Below, in pieces: positions 1-9,856 of a stretch of 13,905 nucleotides of DNA. A model generated the notes under the pieces. The model made no database searches and was not told the origin of the DNA. It was given only the letters and a program-made list of their open reading frames with translations. The position numbers and the translations under genes are program-made. Every line of letters begins with the position of its first letter. Positions within the stretch are counted from its first letter, which is position 1. This DNA is from Gryganskiella cystojenkinii (lineage: Eukaryota; Mortierellomycota; Mortierellomycetes; Mortierellales; Mortierellaceae): positions 1 to 13,905 of the forward strand of contig JAAAIG010000851.1 in NCBI GenBank assembly GCA_015852425.1. Reading direction: 5' to 3'.

Positions 1-125
1 GCGCCTGTTTGAAGTGTCAAAGGTGGATTCATCGGGATGTGGTAGGGGCGCACAATATTGCACTTGTTGGCGAGCAGTATGTGCGGACTCTTGGACGACC
101 AGCGCCTCTACTACGACCTTTATAA
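1..125 (+). CDS. Fanzor/TnpB-like RNA-guided nuclease, C-terminal fragment (5' part off window)
   Basis: The frame beginning at base 3 is open from the window edge to a TAA at 123-125 and encodes about 40 residues. It reads ACLKCQRWIHRDVVGAHNIA near its start. That is the form of the last zinc-ribbon Cys pair (C-x2-C) followed by the RuvC-III motif (RDxxxAxxNI) at the C-terminus of IS605 TnpB proteins and their eukaryotic relatives, Fanzors. The Asp at 36-38 would be the third catalytic carboxylate of the RuvC fold. The usual Asn of RDxNAAxNI is replaced (RDVVGAHNI), so activity cannot be judged. The tail ends in a Gly-Arg-Pro/Leu-rich segment. Known for the family: RNA-guided DNA nucleases carried by transposons, including in Mucoromycota. 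Inferred: this is a Fanzor copy inserted next to the NDUFAF6-like gene. Most of the protein lies outside the window, so intactness, introns and element ends are unknown. A different protein with a zinc-ribbon end is the main alternative. Confidence 0.6.
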   Translation, partial: ACLKCQRWIHRDVVGAHNIALVGEQYVRTLGRPAPLLRPL

Positions 126-187
126 TTTCAACATCGACAATGTTGTAGATATATCCTAACCCTTAACAGGGGAAGGGATAAAGGTAT
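126..187. other. 62-bp convergent intergenic spacer with two short inverted repeats
   Basis: The spacer lies between the stop codons of the Fanzor-like fragment and the minus-strand NDUFAF6-like gene. It holds two potential hairpins. CAACAT (129-134) pairs perfectly with ATGTTG (140-145) over a 5-nt loop. CCCTT (160-164) pairs with AAGGG (173-177) over an 8-nt loop. No AATAAA is visible here on either strand, so both transcripts probably end inside the opposite gene. The hairpins could be part of a guide RNA, act in 3'-end formation, or be chance. Confidence 0.35.
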
Positions 188-1616
188 TTACTCAATGTTC
201 AAAAGCTTGCCCTGTCTATATCTATACCACATCTTGGCGGGCAAGAACCATTCGCGCTGTTGAATCTCGGGTGCCAACGGGTTAAAGTCAGCCTTTTCCA
301 GTCGTGTCAGATAGGACTCCGTGGGGATACTGGGCATGAGGACCGGTAGAGCCTCCCTTGGCAGATTATCCATGTATGATTGGGCAGTGGCGAGATGAAC
401 ATGAGCCGATGTCGCAACCTCAAGTGTAGCGTCCTGAAGAGCAGTTGTAATAGTTGGGTTCCTGAAAAGAGCCTCTTGCGACAAGTTATGCTATATTTTT
501 CGAAAGAAAAAAGAAAAAAATGTCAAGAACCGTGTCAGCTTAGTCAAAAGAAAAAATCGCCATTCTTATATTTCGACTCTGATTCGATCTCTCACCTTGG
601 CAGTGATCTCGGCAGGGAGCACCATTCGGTTTTGGTGCATGTGGAAAGGGAAAGCCCTGAGCATGGTCGCGATACCCATGGCCTTGGCCAAATGACTGGC
701 GGCATGATCCGCTTCCAGAGACTTGACTCCGACAGACTCCAGCTGCAGATAAAGTAAAGATCCAAAAGTGTTTTCGCAGTAGGACTCCATCTGCGCCAAG
801 GTGACAAACTGAGGATCCGACAGGTTGAGCTCTCGCTCTGTGATCATGCGCTTGAACCAGATCAGGGACATTTCTGGATCCGTCAAGGAAGATGAAGGTT
901 TCCTCTTCTTGCCCTGTTGTTCCTCTGCCTTGAGTTGTTGTTGATGGTATAATTGCTGTTCTTGGATCGCATAGGCAAGAGCAAGTGCTACAGGTTGTTG
1001 TGGGGGGACACCGTCAAAGATCTTGTCGAGCGAGTCCCTCCAGAATTGCATGCGCATGCGACCAATGTCGGTGTTGCTGACCGATTCCCGGATCGAAGCG
1101 AGTTCAATGTTGAAGGCACGAAGTGCCATTTGGGTCTGCTGTTGGTGTCTTGGGAAGAACTGGGTGCAGAGGAATCCTTCATAGTCTGCTTTCCTATGAG
1201 AGGGTTGAAATTGATTGGTTAGAGATTAAGAAGAAGAAAAAACACATTAGTCGAAACTAGTCCGACTGGGCGAAAAGAAGGTGGCGATCAGTGGAAAGAG
1301 ATTCATTTTTATAGTACCGAACGAGGTTTTCGCAGTATTCGATCGCGGAGGCAGGTCGAGGGATCACATCCCTTTGGATCTTCTTGGACCTTGAGGCACG
1401 TCCAGGGATCGAGTTGGCTCCGAGGGTAAAGGGGGACTGTTTGTGCGAATGAACGTGGTCATGGTTATGGTCATGATCGTGATCATGATTGCAGTTGTGG
1501 TCGTGGACGTGTGGTTTGGACGCAAAGGACCGGGAAAGGAGACGAAGGCTTGCTGAAGACGATGAAGAGACAGCAGCAAGGGATGACCTTGCAGAGCGAG
1601 CAAGCATGGATCTCAT
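188..1616 (-). CDS. NDUFAF6: NDUFAF6-like mitochondrial complex I assembly factor (squalene/phytoene synthase fold)
   Basis: Three exons on the minus strand: 1616-1318, 1193-596 and 490-188, stop TAA at 190-188, 399 aa. The introns are GT-AG (1317-1194, 595-491) and the frame is kept: exon 1 ends in LVR, exon 2 continues KADYEGFLC, and exon 2 ends AEITAK before HNLSQEALF. The body matches the NDUFAF6 branch of the squalene/phytoene synthase family: DYEGFLC, ALRAFNIELA, GRMRMQFWRDSL, QPVALAL, YCENTFGSLLYL, ADHAASHLAKAMGI. The Asp-rich DxxxD metal motifs of true prenyl synthases are absent, as known for this non-enzymatic group, which assists early complex I assembly in the matrix. The ATG at 1616 was chosen because it starts an Arg/Ser-rich mitochondrial presequence (residues 1-31) ending in SRSF/AS, a typical R-x-F/A processing site. 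The frame is open upstream to 1814, but that part lacks presequence character. Odd: residues 36-58 are almost all His/Asp. Confidence 0.9.
1443..1511 (-). repeat. His/Asp-rich low-complexity tract in the NDUFAF6-like protein
   Basis: These bases encode residues 36-58, which contain 11 His, several Asp and one Cys, mostly as alternating His-Asp pairs. The tract follows directly after the predicted presequence cleavage (F31/A32), so it would form the N-terminus of the mature matrix protein. Such tracts bind Zn or Ni in other protein families. I know of no such tract in well-studied NDUFAF6 proteins. Confidence 0.85.
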
Positions 1617-2018
1617 TTTAATGGAGATTATGATTAGGAGTGGAAAAGCAGAGAGTTCGGCCTCGGAGATCTCCTTCCTGTTTCCGTACCAAAGAAAAAG
1701 GGACCTGAAGTAAAAGACAGTCACGCCTGCATTGTCAGTCCTTGAGACCTGGTGTCCACCTGCCTGACCAGTGTCGTCTCTGTTGAAAGTGTGCATGGAA
1801 CGTGTGCTTCTCATTCATTCCCCCCTTCCATTCATTTACTTTCCATTTTGTTTCTTTTTCCCACATACACCCGGCTGTCCCCCCTTTTTTTTGTTGCCTG
1901 TCTTCTCTCCACAACTCACTTTTCTGACCTTTTTTTTATTTATTTCGACTTGCTCTCTCTCTCTCCTTTCCTCGCTACCTTCACCTGCACACCCAACTAA
2001 GTTACACTCTCTCTACCC
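1617..2018. promoter_or_regulatory. Divergent promoter between the NDUFAF6-like and glycogen phosphorylase genes
   Basis: This 402-bp region separates two head-to-head start codons and should hold the promoters and 5' leaders of both genes. The half nearer glycogen phosphorylase (about 1815-2015) is strongly C/T-rich on the plus strand, with T runs at 1885-1893 and 1930-1937 and a CT repeat at 1951-1964. C/T blocks just upstream of start codons are typical of highly expressed fungal housekeeping genes. No clear TATA box was found. The part nearer the NDUFAF6-like gene shows no recognisable element. Confidence 0.6.
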
Positions 2019-5000
2019 ATGATGGCTGACGGAAAAGCTCCAGAAAACAGTATGGTTCCCAAGAGACCCATGCACCACCGACGCAACTTTACCGGTAAGT
2101 GTTTGCCTCGTCCTTTTTTTCTCGTTCTCTCGCCTGTCTTTTTGCAAACGCGTATCATTCACGATCAAAGAGGAGTGTGGGAAAAGAAGAAAATGGTTGA
2201 AAATGCACGCGTCACTTGTCCTCCCTTCGTCCCCGTCGCTAACTTCTTTTTCTCTGTGAAATATGTACGCATGGATCGCTTCTAGGATTGACCACCAAGG
2301 AGCTCGATGCCGAAAAGGCCAAGTGGCCCAAGGAGACTGTCGAGCTCTGGGAGCGACTCAGCAAGAAGGAAGCCAATGGTAAGTCCACACTTGTATATAA
2401 AAGAAAACAAAAACTGACACGGTGTGGGGTTCATTGACAATTTTGCTTTGTGTGCTGGCGCTTTCTAACCTTCATTGTTGCCCGTAATTTCTCACTTCCC
2501 ACTTTTGAATCTCCCAACAAAAACAAAAAAAAATCCAACACAACAAAATATGACATGGGATGGCTTTTTTTATATCAAGACATTAACACTGTTCAAAAGA
2601 GCATCGTCCATCATGTCACCACTACCTTGGCCCGTGCTGCGTACAACATGGACAACTTTACGGCCTACCAGGCTGTTGCTCTCAGGTAAGAAAGATTTTC
2701 TGAGTTTCTTTTGGTTATCTGGGTTTGTTGGTTCCGAAAGGCCCTCTGCGACCTTTTTCGCTATCGAGACTATTTCGAACTCAGAGTCCAATCCTCTCTT
2801 GTTTTTCACGAAACCATTCATCGAACAGCACCCGTGACCGCCTTATCAGCCGCTGGAACGAAACCCAAGGGGTAAGTTTTGGAAAAATAAAAACACACAT
2901 GCACACCTCCTCTCGACAACTGTGGGGGAGAGGAAAGCATTAAGAAGCATCACAAAAGAGAATGATTACATATTTTCCCTCGCCATGACCGGCCGTGCAA
3001 CAAAGAGAACACACGCTGACGACATCAGAAAAAAAGAAAAAAAGGAAACGTTGGTCAATGCTTAAAAAACAGCAGATGACAGGGCCTGAGCGGCTAGTTG
3101 TTCACATTCTTCTGCCCATGGGTATGATAACTCATATCTTCCTACTTCGTCTTTACTTTTTTTCATTCTCCTGTCGATTTGGCATCCGTTGCAATAGCAA
3201 TTATCCAAGGCCGATCCCAAGCGTGTGTACTACCTCTCGCTTGAGTTCTTGCTCGGTCGATCCATGGATAACGCCCTCCTCAACATGGGTCTCAAGGGCA
3301 CCTACGGCAGTAAGTTTTTTCTTCATTTTTTCTTCGGAACACTCTGAGGGCTCAGTCCTATAGCTTTCTGGATGCCAAAAACGTTTTCGATTGAATGGGG
3401 CAAAAATAACTGTTTGTATGAATCGGATGAACTGTTTTTTTTAAAAAAAATAGAGGGAGTCGAACAACTTGGTTTTAACATGGAGGATGTGATCGAGTCC
3501 GAGGTTGATGCCGCGCTCGGAAACGGTGGTCTTGGACGTTTGGCCGCCTGTTACATGGATTCCTTGGCTACGCTCGATTACCCTGCCTGGGGTTATGGTC
3601 TTCGTTATAATTATGGTATCTTCCAACAGAGGTAAAAACCAATCCGAGCCCCCTCTATGAGTATTTGTTGTTGAGGTTTACAAAGCCATAACGAATGATG
3701 GGATAGATCGCCTTTGTTGACAAATCTTTTTTTTTTTCTTACATATCTTTTGATTTTGTTTCTTCTGTGCATCAGAATCGTTGACGGTTACCAGACCGAG
3801 TATCCCGATTACTGGCTGAACTTTGACAACCCTTGGGAGTTGCCTCGTTTGGATATCTCAATCCAGATCTCATTCGGAGGTCATGTCCAGACCACGCAGG
3901 ATGAGTATGGTGTGACCCGTCATAACTGGATCCCCGGTCAGAGCGTTCAGGCCATCGCGTATGATGTGCCCATCCCGGGTTATGATACCGAGAACTGCAA
4001 CAACATTCGTCTCTGGCGCAGTAAACCGACCAAGACCTTTGACCTTACCAGTTTCAACGAGGGCAACTATGAAAAGTCGGTCGAGGACGCGACCAATGCC
4101 GAGAAGATCACCAGTGTTTTGTACCCGAACGACAACACCATGGCCGGAAAGGAACTTCGCTTGAAGCAGCAGTACTTCTGGACCGCCGCTTCTCTTCACG
4201 ATATGTAAGCTTGATGTTTTTTTTTTTATTTTCACATTCCGCAGTCTTGTCCATTTGCTGAGAAGCTCCTAGTCATCCAGGAACATATCATCTCATACGC
4301 TTGAATACGAAATAATGCTCTTAGTGTTCGTCGCTTCAAGAAGTCCATGCGTGAGTGGTCCGACTTCCCCGAACAAGTGGCTATTCAGCTCAATGGTGAG
4401 TGCCTCTTTTGCTCCATTCATCGAGAAAGCTGGGGAAGGTTTGTGTTTCGCGTTTGTTCTAATCAACTCTCAATATTGCATTTCTGAATTAGACACCCAC
4501 CCTACTTTGGCCATTGTCGAGCTTCAACGCCTCCTTGTGGACGAGGAGATGCTCAGTTGGGATGACTCTTGGGAGATTGTGACCAAGACTTTCGCCTTTA
4601 CGAACCACACGGTTCTTCCCGAGGCCATGGAGAAGTGGTCCGTCCCCATGTTTGAGTATCTCTTACCCAGACACTTGCAAATCATCTTTGACATCAACTT
4701 GGTAAGGAGCGACCAAAAATGACAATCTCATGCTGGAATATGCTCTCGGGATAGAGCAATGCCTTTTTAAGGCTTTTTAATTAACATGCCATGTAAAATC
4801 CTGAACTTTTTACTCCGTCAGTTCTTCCTCCAAAAGGTCGAGAAGAAGTTCCCTAGTGACCGTGGTCTCTTGAACCGCATGTCGATCATTGAAGAGGCTC
4901 AGCCTCAGCAGATTCGCATGGCTCACTTGGCTGTCGTTGGATCCCACAAGGTCAACGGAGTTGCTGCTCTTCACTCCAACCTCATCAAGACCACCGTAAG

Positions 5001-6581
5001 CTATCGGCAAACACTGATATAGACATGCGTCTCCATGCTTGGTCTCTATTTTGACTTTTTTTTGTCTTTTGTTTTTATTCGCAATTGTAATGTGACTCTA
5101 TAGATCTTCAAAGATTTTGTTAACTACTACGGCGAGGAAAAGTTTGTCAACAAGACCAACGGTATCACGCCTCGTCGTTGGTTGCACCAGGCTAACCCTC
5201 TGCTGAGCAAGTTGATCACAGAGACTCTGGGCAGTGAGAAATGGTTGAAGGATCTCTCGCTCTTGAAGGGCTTGACAACCAAGATTGAAAATGTCGAGTT
5301 CCGAAAGAAGTGGATGGCGATCAAGCGTCATAACAAGGTCCGCCTTGCAGAATTGATCAAGGCCCGCTGCAATGTCGAGGTCAGTCCCGACGCGCTCTTT
5401 GATGTCCAGGTCAAGCGTATTCACGAGTACAAGCGTCAGTTCATGAATATCTTGGCGTAAGGTTTATGAACAATGAGAATAGTTTTTTGTCTGCTAGGAA
5501 AGCCATATTCTTGAAGCATATTCTCACTCTTTCTTTTTTCGTCTCTTGCTATCATGTCTAGTGTCATTCACCGCTACCGCACAATCAAGTCCATGACTGC
5601 GTCGCAAAAGGCTAGCGTCCAGCCCCGTGTCGTGATCTTTGGAGGCAAGGCGGCGCCCGGTTACTACATTGCCAAGCTGGTTATCAAGTTGATCAACAGT
5701 GTTGCGGCAGTCGTGAACCAGGATCCCGCCGTTGGTGATCTTTTGAAGGTTGTCTTTATCCCCGATTACAACGTTTCGGTCGCCGAGGTCATTGTCCCCG
5801 CCAGTGATATCTCGCAGCACATCTCGACTGCTGGTACAGAGGCCTCGGGTACTTCCAACATGAAATTTGTCTTGAACGGAGGTGCCATTATCGGAACCAT
5901 GGATGGTGCCAACATCGAGATCTTGGAAGAGATTGGAGAAGACAATATCTTTATCTTTGGATGCCTTGCCCATGAGGTTGAGGATCTTCGTCACGCTCAG
6001 AGGTGAGTCTACTCATGTTTTTGTTTCGTAACTCTTTGGATAATTCTTCAAAAAAAGATGTCTTTTGCATGTTTCGTCTATTTCTTGTACTGACTAATGA
6101 GATCTCTTCGTTTTATTGTTGCTACTCAGATACCGCGGTGTACCCATGGACCCTGCTCTTCAGGGAGTGATCTCTGCGATCGAGAAGGGTGTCTTTGAGG
6201 ATCCCAAGATCTTCCAGCCCTTGATCAGCACCTTGACGGTCGGAAAGGATTTCTATTTGATCTCGGCCGATTTCGCGTCGTATATCGCTGCCAACCAGGC
6301 GGTTGATGCCGCGTACAAGAACCAGAACGAGTGGTCCAAGAAGAGTATCCGTTGCACTGCCCACATGGGCAAGTTCTCCTCGTAAGTAGACTGGCAGATT
6401 TTTTTAAGGCATTTTTTTTTGGAGATGATTGATAGGCCTATGACGTGAATATGTATGTTGGAAGATACTGATATTTCCTTCTTATGTATTCGTGTTTGCT
6501 AGTGATCGTTCTGTCAGAGAGTACGCCGATGAGATCTGGAACATCAAGTCGTACCCAGTCGTTGATGAAGGACATATGTAA
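2019..6581 (+). CDS. GPH1: Glycogen phosphorylase (GT35, PLP-dependent), 14 exons
   Basis: Fourteen exons: 2019-2094, 2286-2378, 2580-2685, 2829-2871, 3198-3309, 3454-3631, 3776-4204, 4325-4395, 4493-4701, 4822-4995, 5104-5456, 5562-6002, 6130-6381, 6503-6581. All introns are GT-AG and every junction keeps frame, giving 871 aa (yeast Gph1 is about 900, human muscle 842). The enzyme releases glucose-1-phosphate from glycogen with phosphate in the cytosol. Visible signatures: [17 protein letters not shown]; the glycine loop [45 protein letters not shown]; catalytic-region His408 ([11 protein letters not shown]); [12 protein letters not shown] (Lys601, Arg602, Lys607); and [10 protein letters not shown], whose Lys716 holds PLP as an internal aldimine. 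The N-terminal RRNFTGLT resembles the yeast phosphorylated RRLTGF segment, so Thr25 may be a kinase site. Two adjacent ATGs open the frame; the second (2022) has the better context (A at -3, G at +4), so the protein may be one residue shorter. Confidence 0.97.
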
Positions 6582-9280
6582 CAAAAAGGACATGAACCAA
6601 AGAAAAAGAAATCAAATCAATTTGATCAGGAATTAGGCTTAGTTCGTTGTCGTCCATCAATGCAAAGGACGAAGGAAAGGATGAGGAAAGGAGAAACAAT
6701 AAACTATTCAATGAAACCCCCCCTCCTCGACGTCAATACAAAATGCTTGCAAGGATGGTTCCTTTTTCGCGACTTTTAATTGCAGGTGTGCACTTTTTGA
6801 TCTTCTTTGGCCAGTCAAACAAAATTGATGAGTTCCTGACTCTGTTTTCGATCTGCGCACCGACCTATTTTCTAAATTTATCGCAGGTGTAAAGAAAAAT
6901 CAAAAATAAGAAACTCGTCGAGCTACAACACAACAAAAACACCCACCCCTCGAGCCCAGCAAAAGTGACACCTTGTTCCGCGTGGGTGGTCCTTGTTTAC
7001 CGCGGTCGACAAAAAGAAACCTTCGCCTACCTTCCCTTTCTCTCACTCCTTTTCTCTCTTTGAAGAAAAAAAAGACTTTGTAGCCAGAAAAACAACACGA
7101 GAAAAAAAATAGGAGCGCGACAACAGTTGGCGTTAAACAACACAAACCCCAGGGTTTCGTGTGCCGAATTGGTCATGATGATGGAAAGGGCCAACTCCGA
7201 AATACCGCGGGACAAAGTCATCAACAAACATTCGAGTGTTTTGTGTGCCTTACAGTTTGTCCAGAATATCTCTCCCCAGCGAAGGGTTAAGCTATTTTTG
7301 TCATGTCCTGTCTCTCTCTCTCTGCGGCTGTCATGCAAGGGTGACCGTCAACAACAACAAAATGGTCCGGAGTTTGTGCGACTGGTAAATTGGGTCCCCT
7401 GGTCGGATCGGATAAAATACATGGTGCTGTTGCACAAGGGGAAAATAGCTTTTTGACAAAAAAAACTAACAATGACATCCTTAACCTCTTCCCACCCCTT
7501 ACACAAGCGGTAATTAGACAAGCGTTAGGCGAATGATTGTTGATCGTCGTTTTTTTTACTATTTTTTGCATGGCATTCATCCTGGGAAATCCATCTAAAA
7601 TAAGGAGGAGCGCGAGCACGCGTCAAAGCTGAACATTTTAGCAAGAAGATCGAGATGTTGCTAAAGGCTTGATCTCGGACAGGGCGAAGCTTTGGCGCAA
7701 ATAGTTCCATTTTTTTGTTCTTCGTCTTCTTCTTGCCCCCCTGAGTTTACCCCCTATCATTCTCGTGTTCTCGCGACAGTTTTTTCTTGAAAAGAAATAG
7801 AAGGCTCTTTTGAGCGTAATAAAAACGATAGTAATAATTGGTAGATTTGGCAAAACTTCCATTCGAGGGTTGATCGGATGGACAAAGTCAAACTTCCAGG
7901 GCAGAGTCCTCTCATAGGGCAGCCCCTGCGCTCGCAAGAGCAAAAGGCAAGAGCTCCTCACGCATTACGATCCAAAAGAGTTGATTTTTTTTTTTTTTCT
8001 TGGTGATCCAATTGAACCTAACAGAAGCTTTGCTTTCTGGTGGCGTTATTTGCTAATCGTTCCCATTGAGTCGACAACACTTAGCGCAGCGGCTTTTTTT
8101 CTTTTTTTTTGCATACTGAAAGAGAAAAGTAGCTCAATCGTCGAGGCTGTCGCACCCTGAGGAAGGAATGTTTAAGCTTTCAGTAACCGCGTTTCGGGTT
8201 ATCAATGCGAATCCAAGGGTGTTTGTCTTGTCTTTTTACCCTTACTGCATGGAGCTGTATTTTTTTCTATTCACCCCTTGAAGGGCAACCAGGGTTTCCC
8301 GAGAGCATCATTCTTTGCTCTTTCAAAAAAAAAAAAAAAAATGAGAAACGCACATAAAGTAAATCGAAAGGTCACTCACGTTCAGTATGAGCCACTATTT
8401 AATAATCCTTTTTTTTACCCCTGTCAGCTGTGTAGCATGGCTTGTAGATTCTCATTCTTTGGAACCCATTATGATTCTTGCCGCGGGACAACCCTGACAA
8501 TGAGCGGGTCTCGGACTTTGCATCTCTTTGGCAACAAATAGGCGAAAGAGCCAAAAAGGGCCATGTTTCTGACTTGAATTGTTTGTGGACAATTTTTTTT
8601 CTTGTTCTGATGTTGGAGGCGTTGCGTTGGATGCAAAGGAAAAGGCACAAACAACAATCCCACAGCAAGTTTGCTTTGCTAAGAAGTATGGACGGAAAAC
8701 CCTCCCATGCAGACTATGGTTGTCCAGACCAAAAAAAAATTGGTGTGAGCGTTTTTTGTTGTTATTGTGAAGGTCTCGCAAAATAAAAACCTTGTTGTCC
8801 TTTACAAATACTGTACTTTTTTTCTTCTTGCTTGCTTGCTTTCTAATCCGGCTAGAAGTGAAGAGATGTCCGCTGGAAGCGAAGAACAAAAACGTTCGCG
8901 TTTCTCTCTACTGCTTTCTTCATGCACGGTGAACGAAAAAAAAAATGGATGAACTCGGATAGAGGAGAGCTCTGAGGGCATATTCAACGGGCTACAGGAG
9001 GTGAGAGAAACGAAGAGGGGATCTGTGCAACAAAGTTGTGCATGGTTCCCCTGACCTTCCTCAAAATCGATGCGCACCCTGCCAGGGCACAAAAAAAAAA
9101 AAAAGAGATAAAAAAAGAATCGAACCCATTAATCACTTTTGAGAGCATCCCGAGCAGAAGAAAGAATTCATTCTCAGAGCGCGAAAGTCCTATTCTTTTT
9201 TTTTCCTTCTTTTGCGGCATGCTGGCAACCATTGGCACCATCACAAAGGGTCAAAGAGAGGGAATCGACGTTTGGTCCTC
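6582..9280. other. Gene-poor intergenic region with homopolymer runs
   Basis: After the glycogen phosphorylase 3' UTR, about 2.6 kb hold no open frame with a recognisable domain, codon bias like the neighbouring genes, or a believable splice chain. Frames of 60-145 codons occur on both strands, but they overlap each other and translate to low-complexity or random-looking protein. Long homopolymers stand out: T14 at 7985-7998, A17 at 8325-8341 and A14 at 9091-9104, plus many runs of 7-9. A short inverted repeat TAACC/GGTTA sits at 8184-8201. No tRNA, 5S or snRNA was recognised. It may hold an unrecognised non-coding RNA or decayed transposon. Confidence 0.6.
6698..6703 (+). terminator. Candidate poly(A) signal of glycogen phosphorylase
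   Basis: A canonical AATAAA lies 117 bp past the glycogen phosphorylase stop codon, a reasonable 3' UTR length for a fungus. It is in an A/G-rich stretch. This is a motif match only; the true cleavage site is not visible. Confidence 0.45.
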
Positions 9281-9856
9281 TCGAGAGAGCGAGAGAGCGA
9301 GGGAGAGAGAGGAGAGAAGGCATCTTCTCTGTCTGGGTTCAGTCAAAAAAAAAAAAAAAAAAAAACTAGTCCAACTCTACTGCCTCGTTCCACAACAAAA
9401 GTACCAAGACCATTGGGACACTTTCCCGTTCAGTCGGTTGCCCTGCCTCTCCGTCGTCTGTGTTCTGTCTGTCTCCTTTCTATCTTCTTTTCTTGGTCCT
9501 CCCCGGCTTCCCTTCTCTCTTTCCCCTCTGTTGTTCATCCCTCCCCCTTCCCTCCCCCTTCATTTCCATTCAATTCTCTTTTTGAACATTTCCTGTTCTC
9601 TTTTTCTTCTTTCTCTCTCTTTTTCTCATCCCTTCATCCCTCTCTTCATCATCTCATCCGACATCCTCCCCTCCCCTCCCTCCCCTCCCCTTCACTCCCT
9701 CTCATTCATATTCTCGTCATCATCGTAAAAAGGGAGGACTCTATTTTTTTTAATCTATATACCCCAAGCTTTTCTCCATTGTCAAGCTTGTTATTCGGCC
9801 TATAGCTCCATTACCCTCGACAACACATCCCTTGTAGAAAACTCCCGCGGGCAACC
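9281..9856 (+). promoter_or_regulatory. Promoter/5' leader of the membrane-protein gene: GA block, A21 run, C/T-rich tract, TATA-like box
   Basis: Upstream of the ATG at 9857, a GAGA-rich block (9282-9320) is followed by an A21 run (9345-9365) and then about 280 bp (roughly 9440-9716) that are overwhelmingly C and T on the plus strand. A TATATA box-like sequence lies at 9756-9761, about 96 bp before the ATG. The start codon has a strong context (ACCATGG). The order of purine block, pyrimidine tract and TATA-like motif supports a promoter reading rightward. Open frames across this stretch are a by-product of the skewed composition. Confidence 0.55.

Noticed and set aside
1617..1814. Longer N-terminus for the NDUFAF6-like protein starting at 1814
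   Set aside because: The added 66 residues have no presequence character, and the ATG at 1616 begins a convincing Arg/Ser-rich mitochondrial targeting peptide.
5524..5994. Minus-strand frame of 156 codons opposite glycogen phosphorylase exon 12
   Set aside because: Antisense shadow of a conserved enzyme exon with no recognisable content.
9100..9190. Possible minus-strand tRNA (GGGTTCGATTC, like a B box)
   Set aside because: The flanking bases do not form a T-stem or acceptor stem, and no A box is placed correctly.
6582..9280. CRISPR-like, rRNA or snRNA features
   Set aside because: No regularly spaced repeats and no recognisable conserved RNA sequence were found by eye.
9036..9805. Overlapping plus-strand frames of about 200-230 codons
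   Set aside because: They cross A21 and C/T-rich promoter sequence and give Lys runs, then Ser/Pro/Leu/Phe low complexity. Better explained as promoter and leader.
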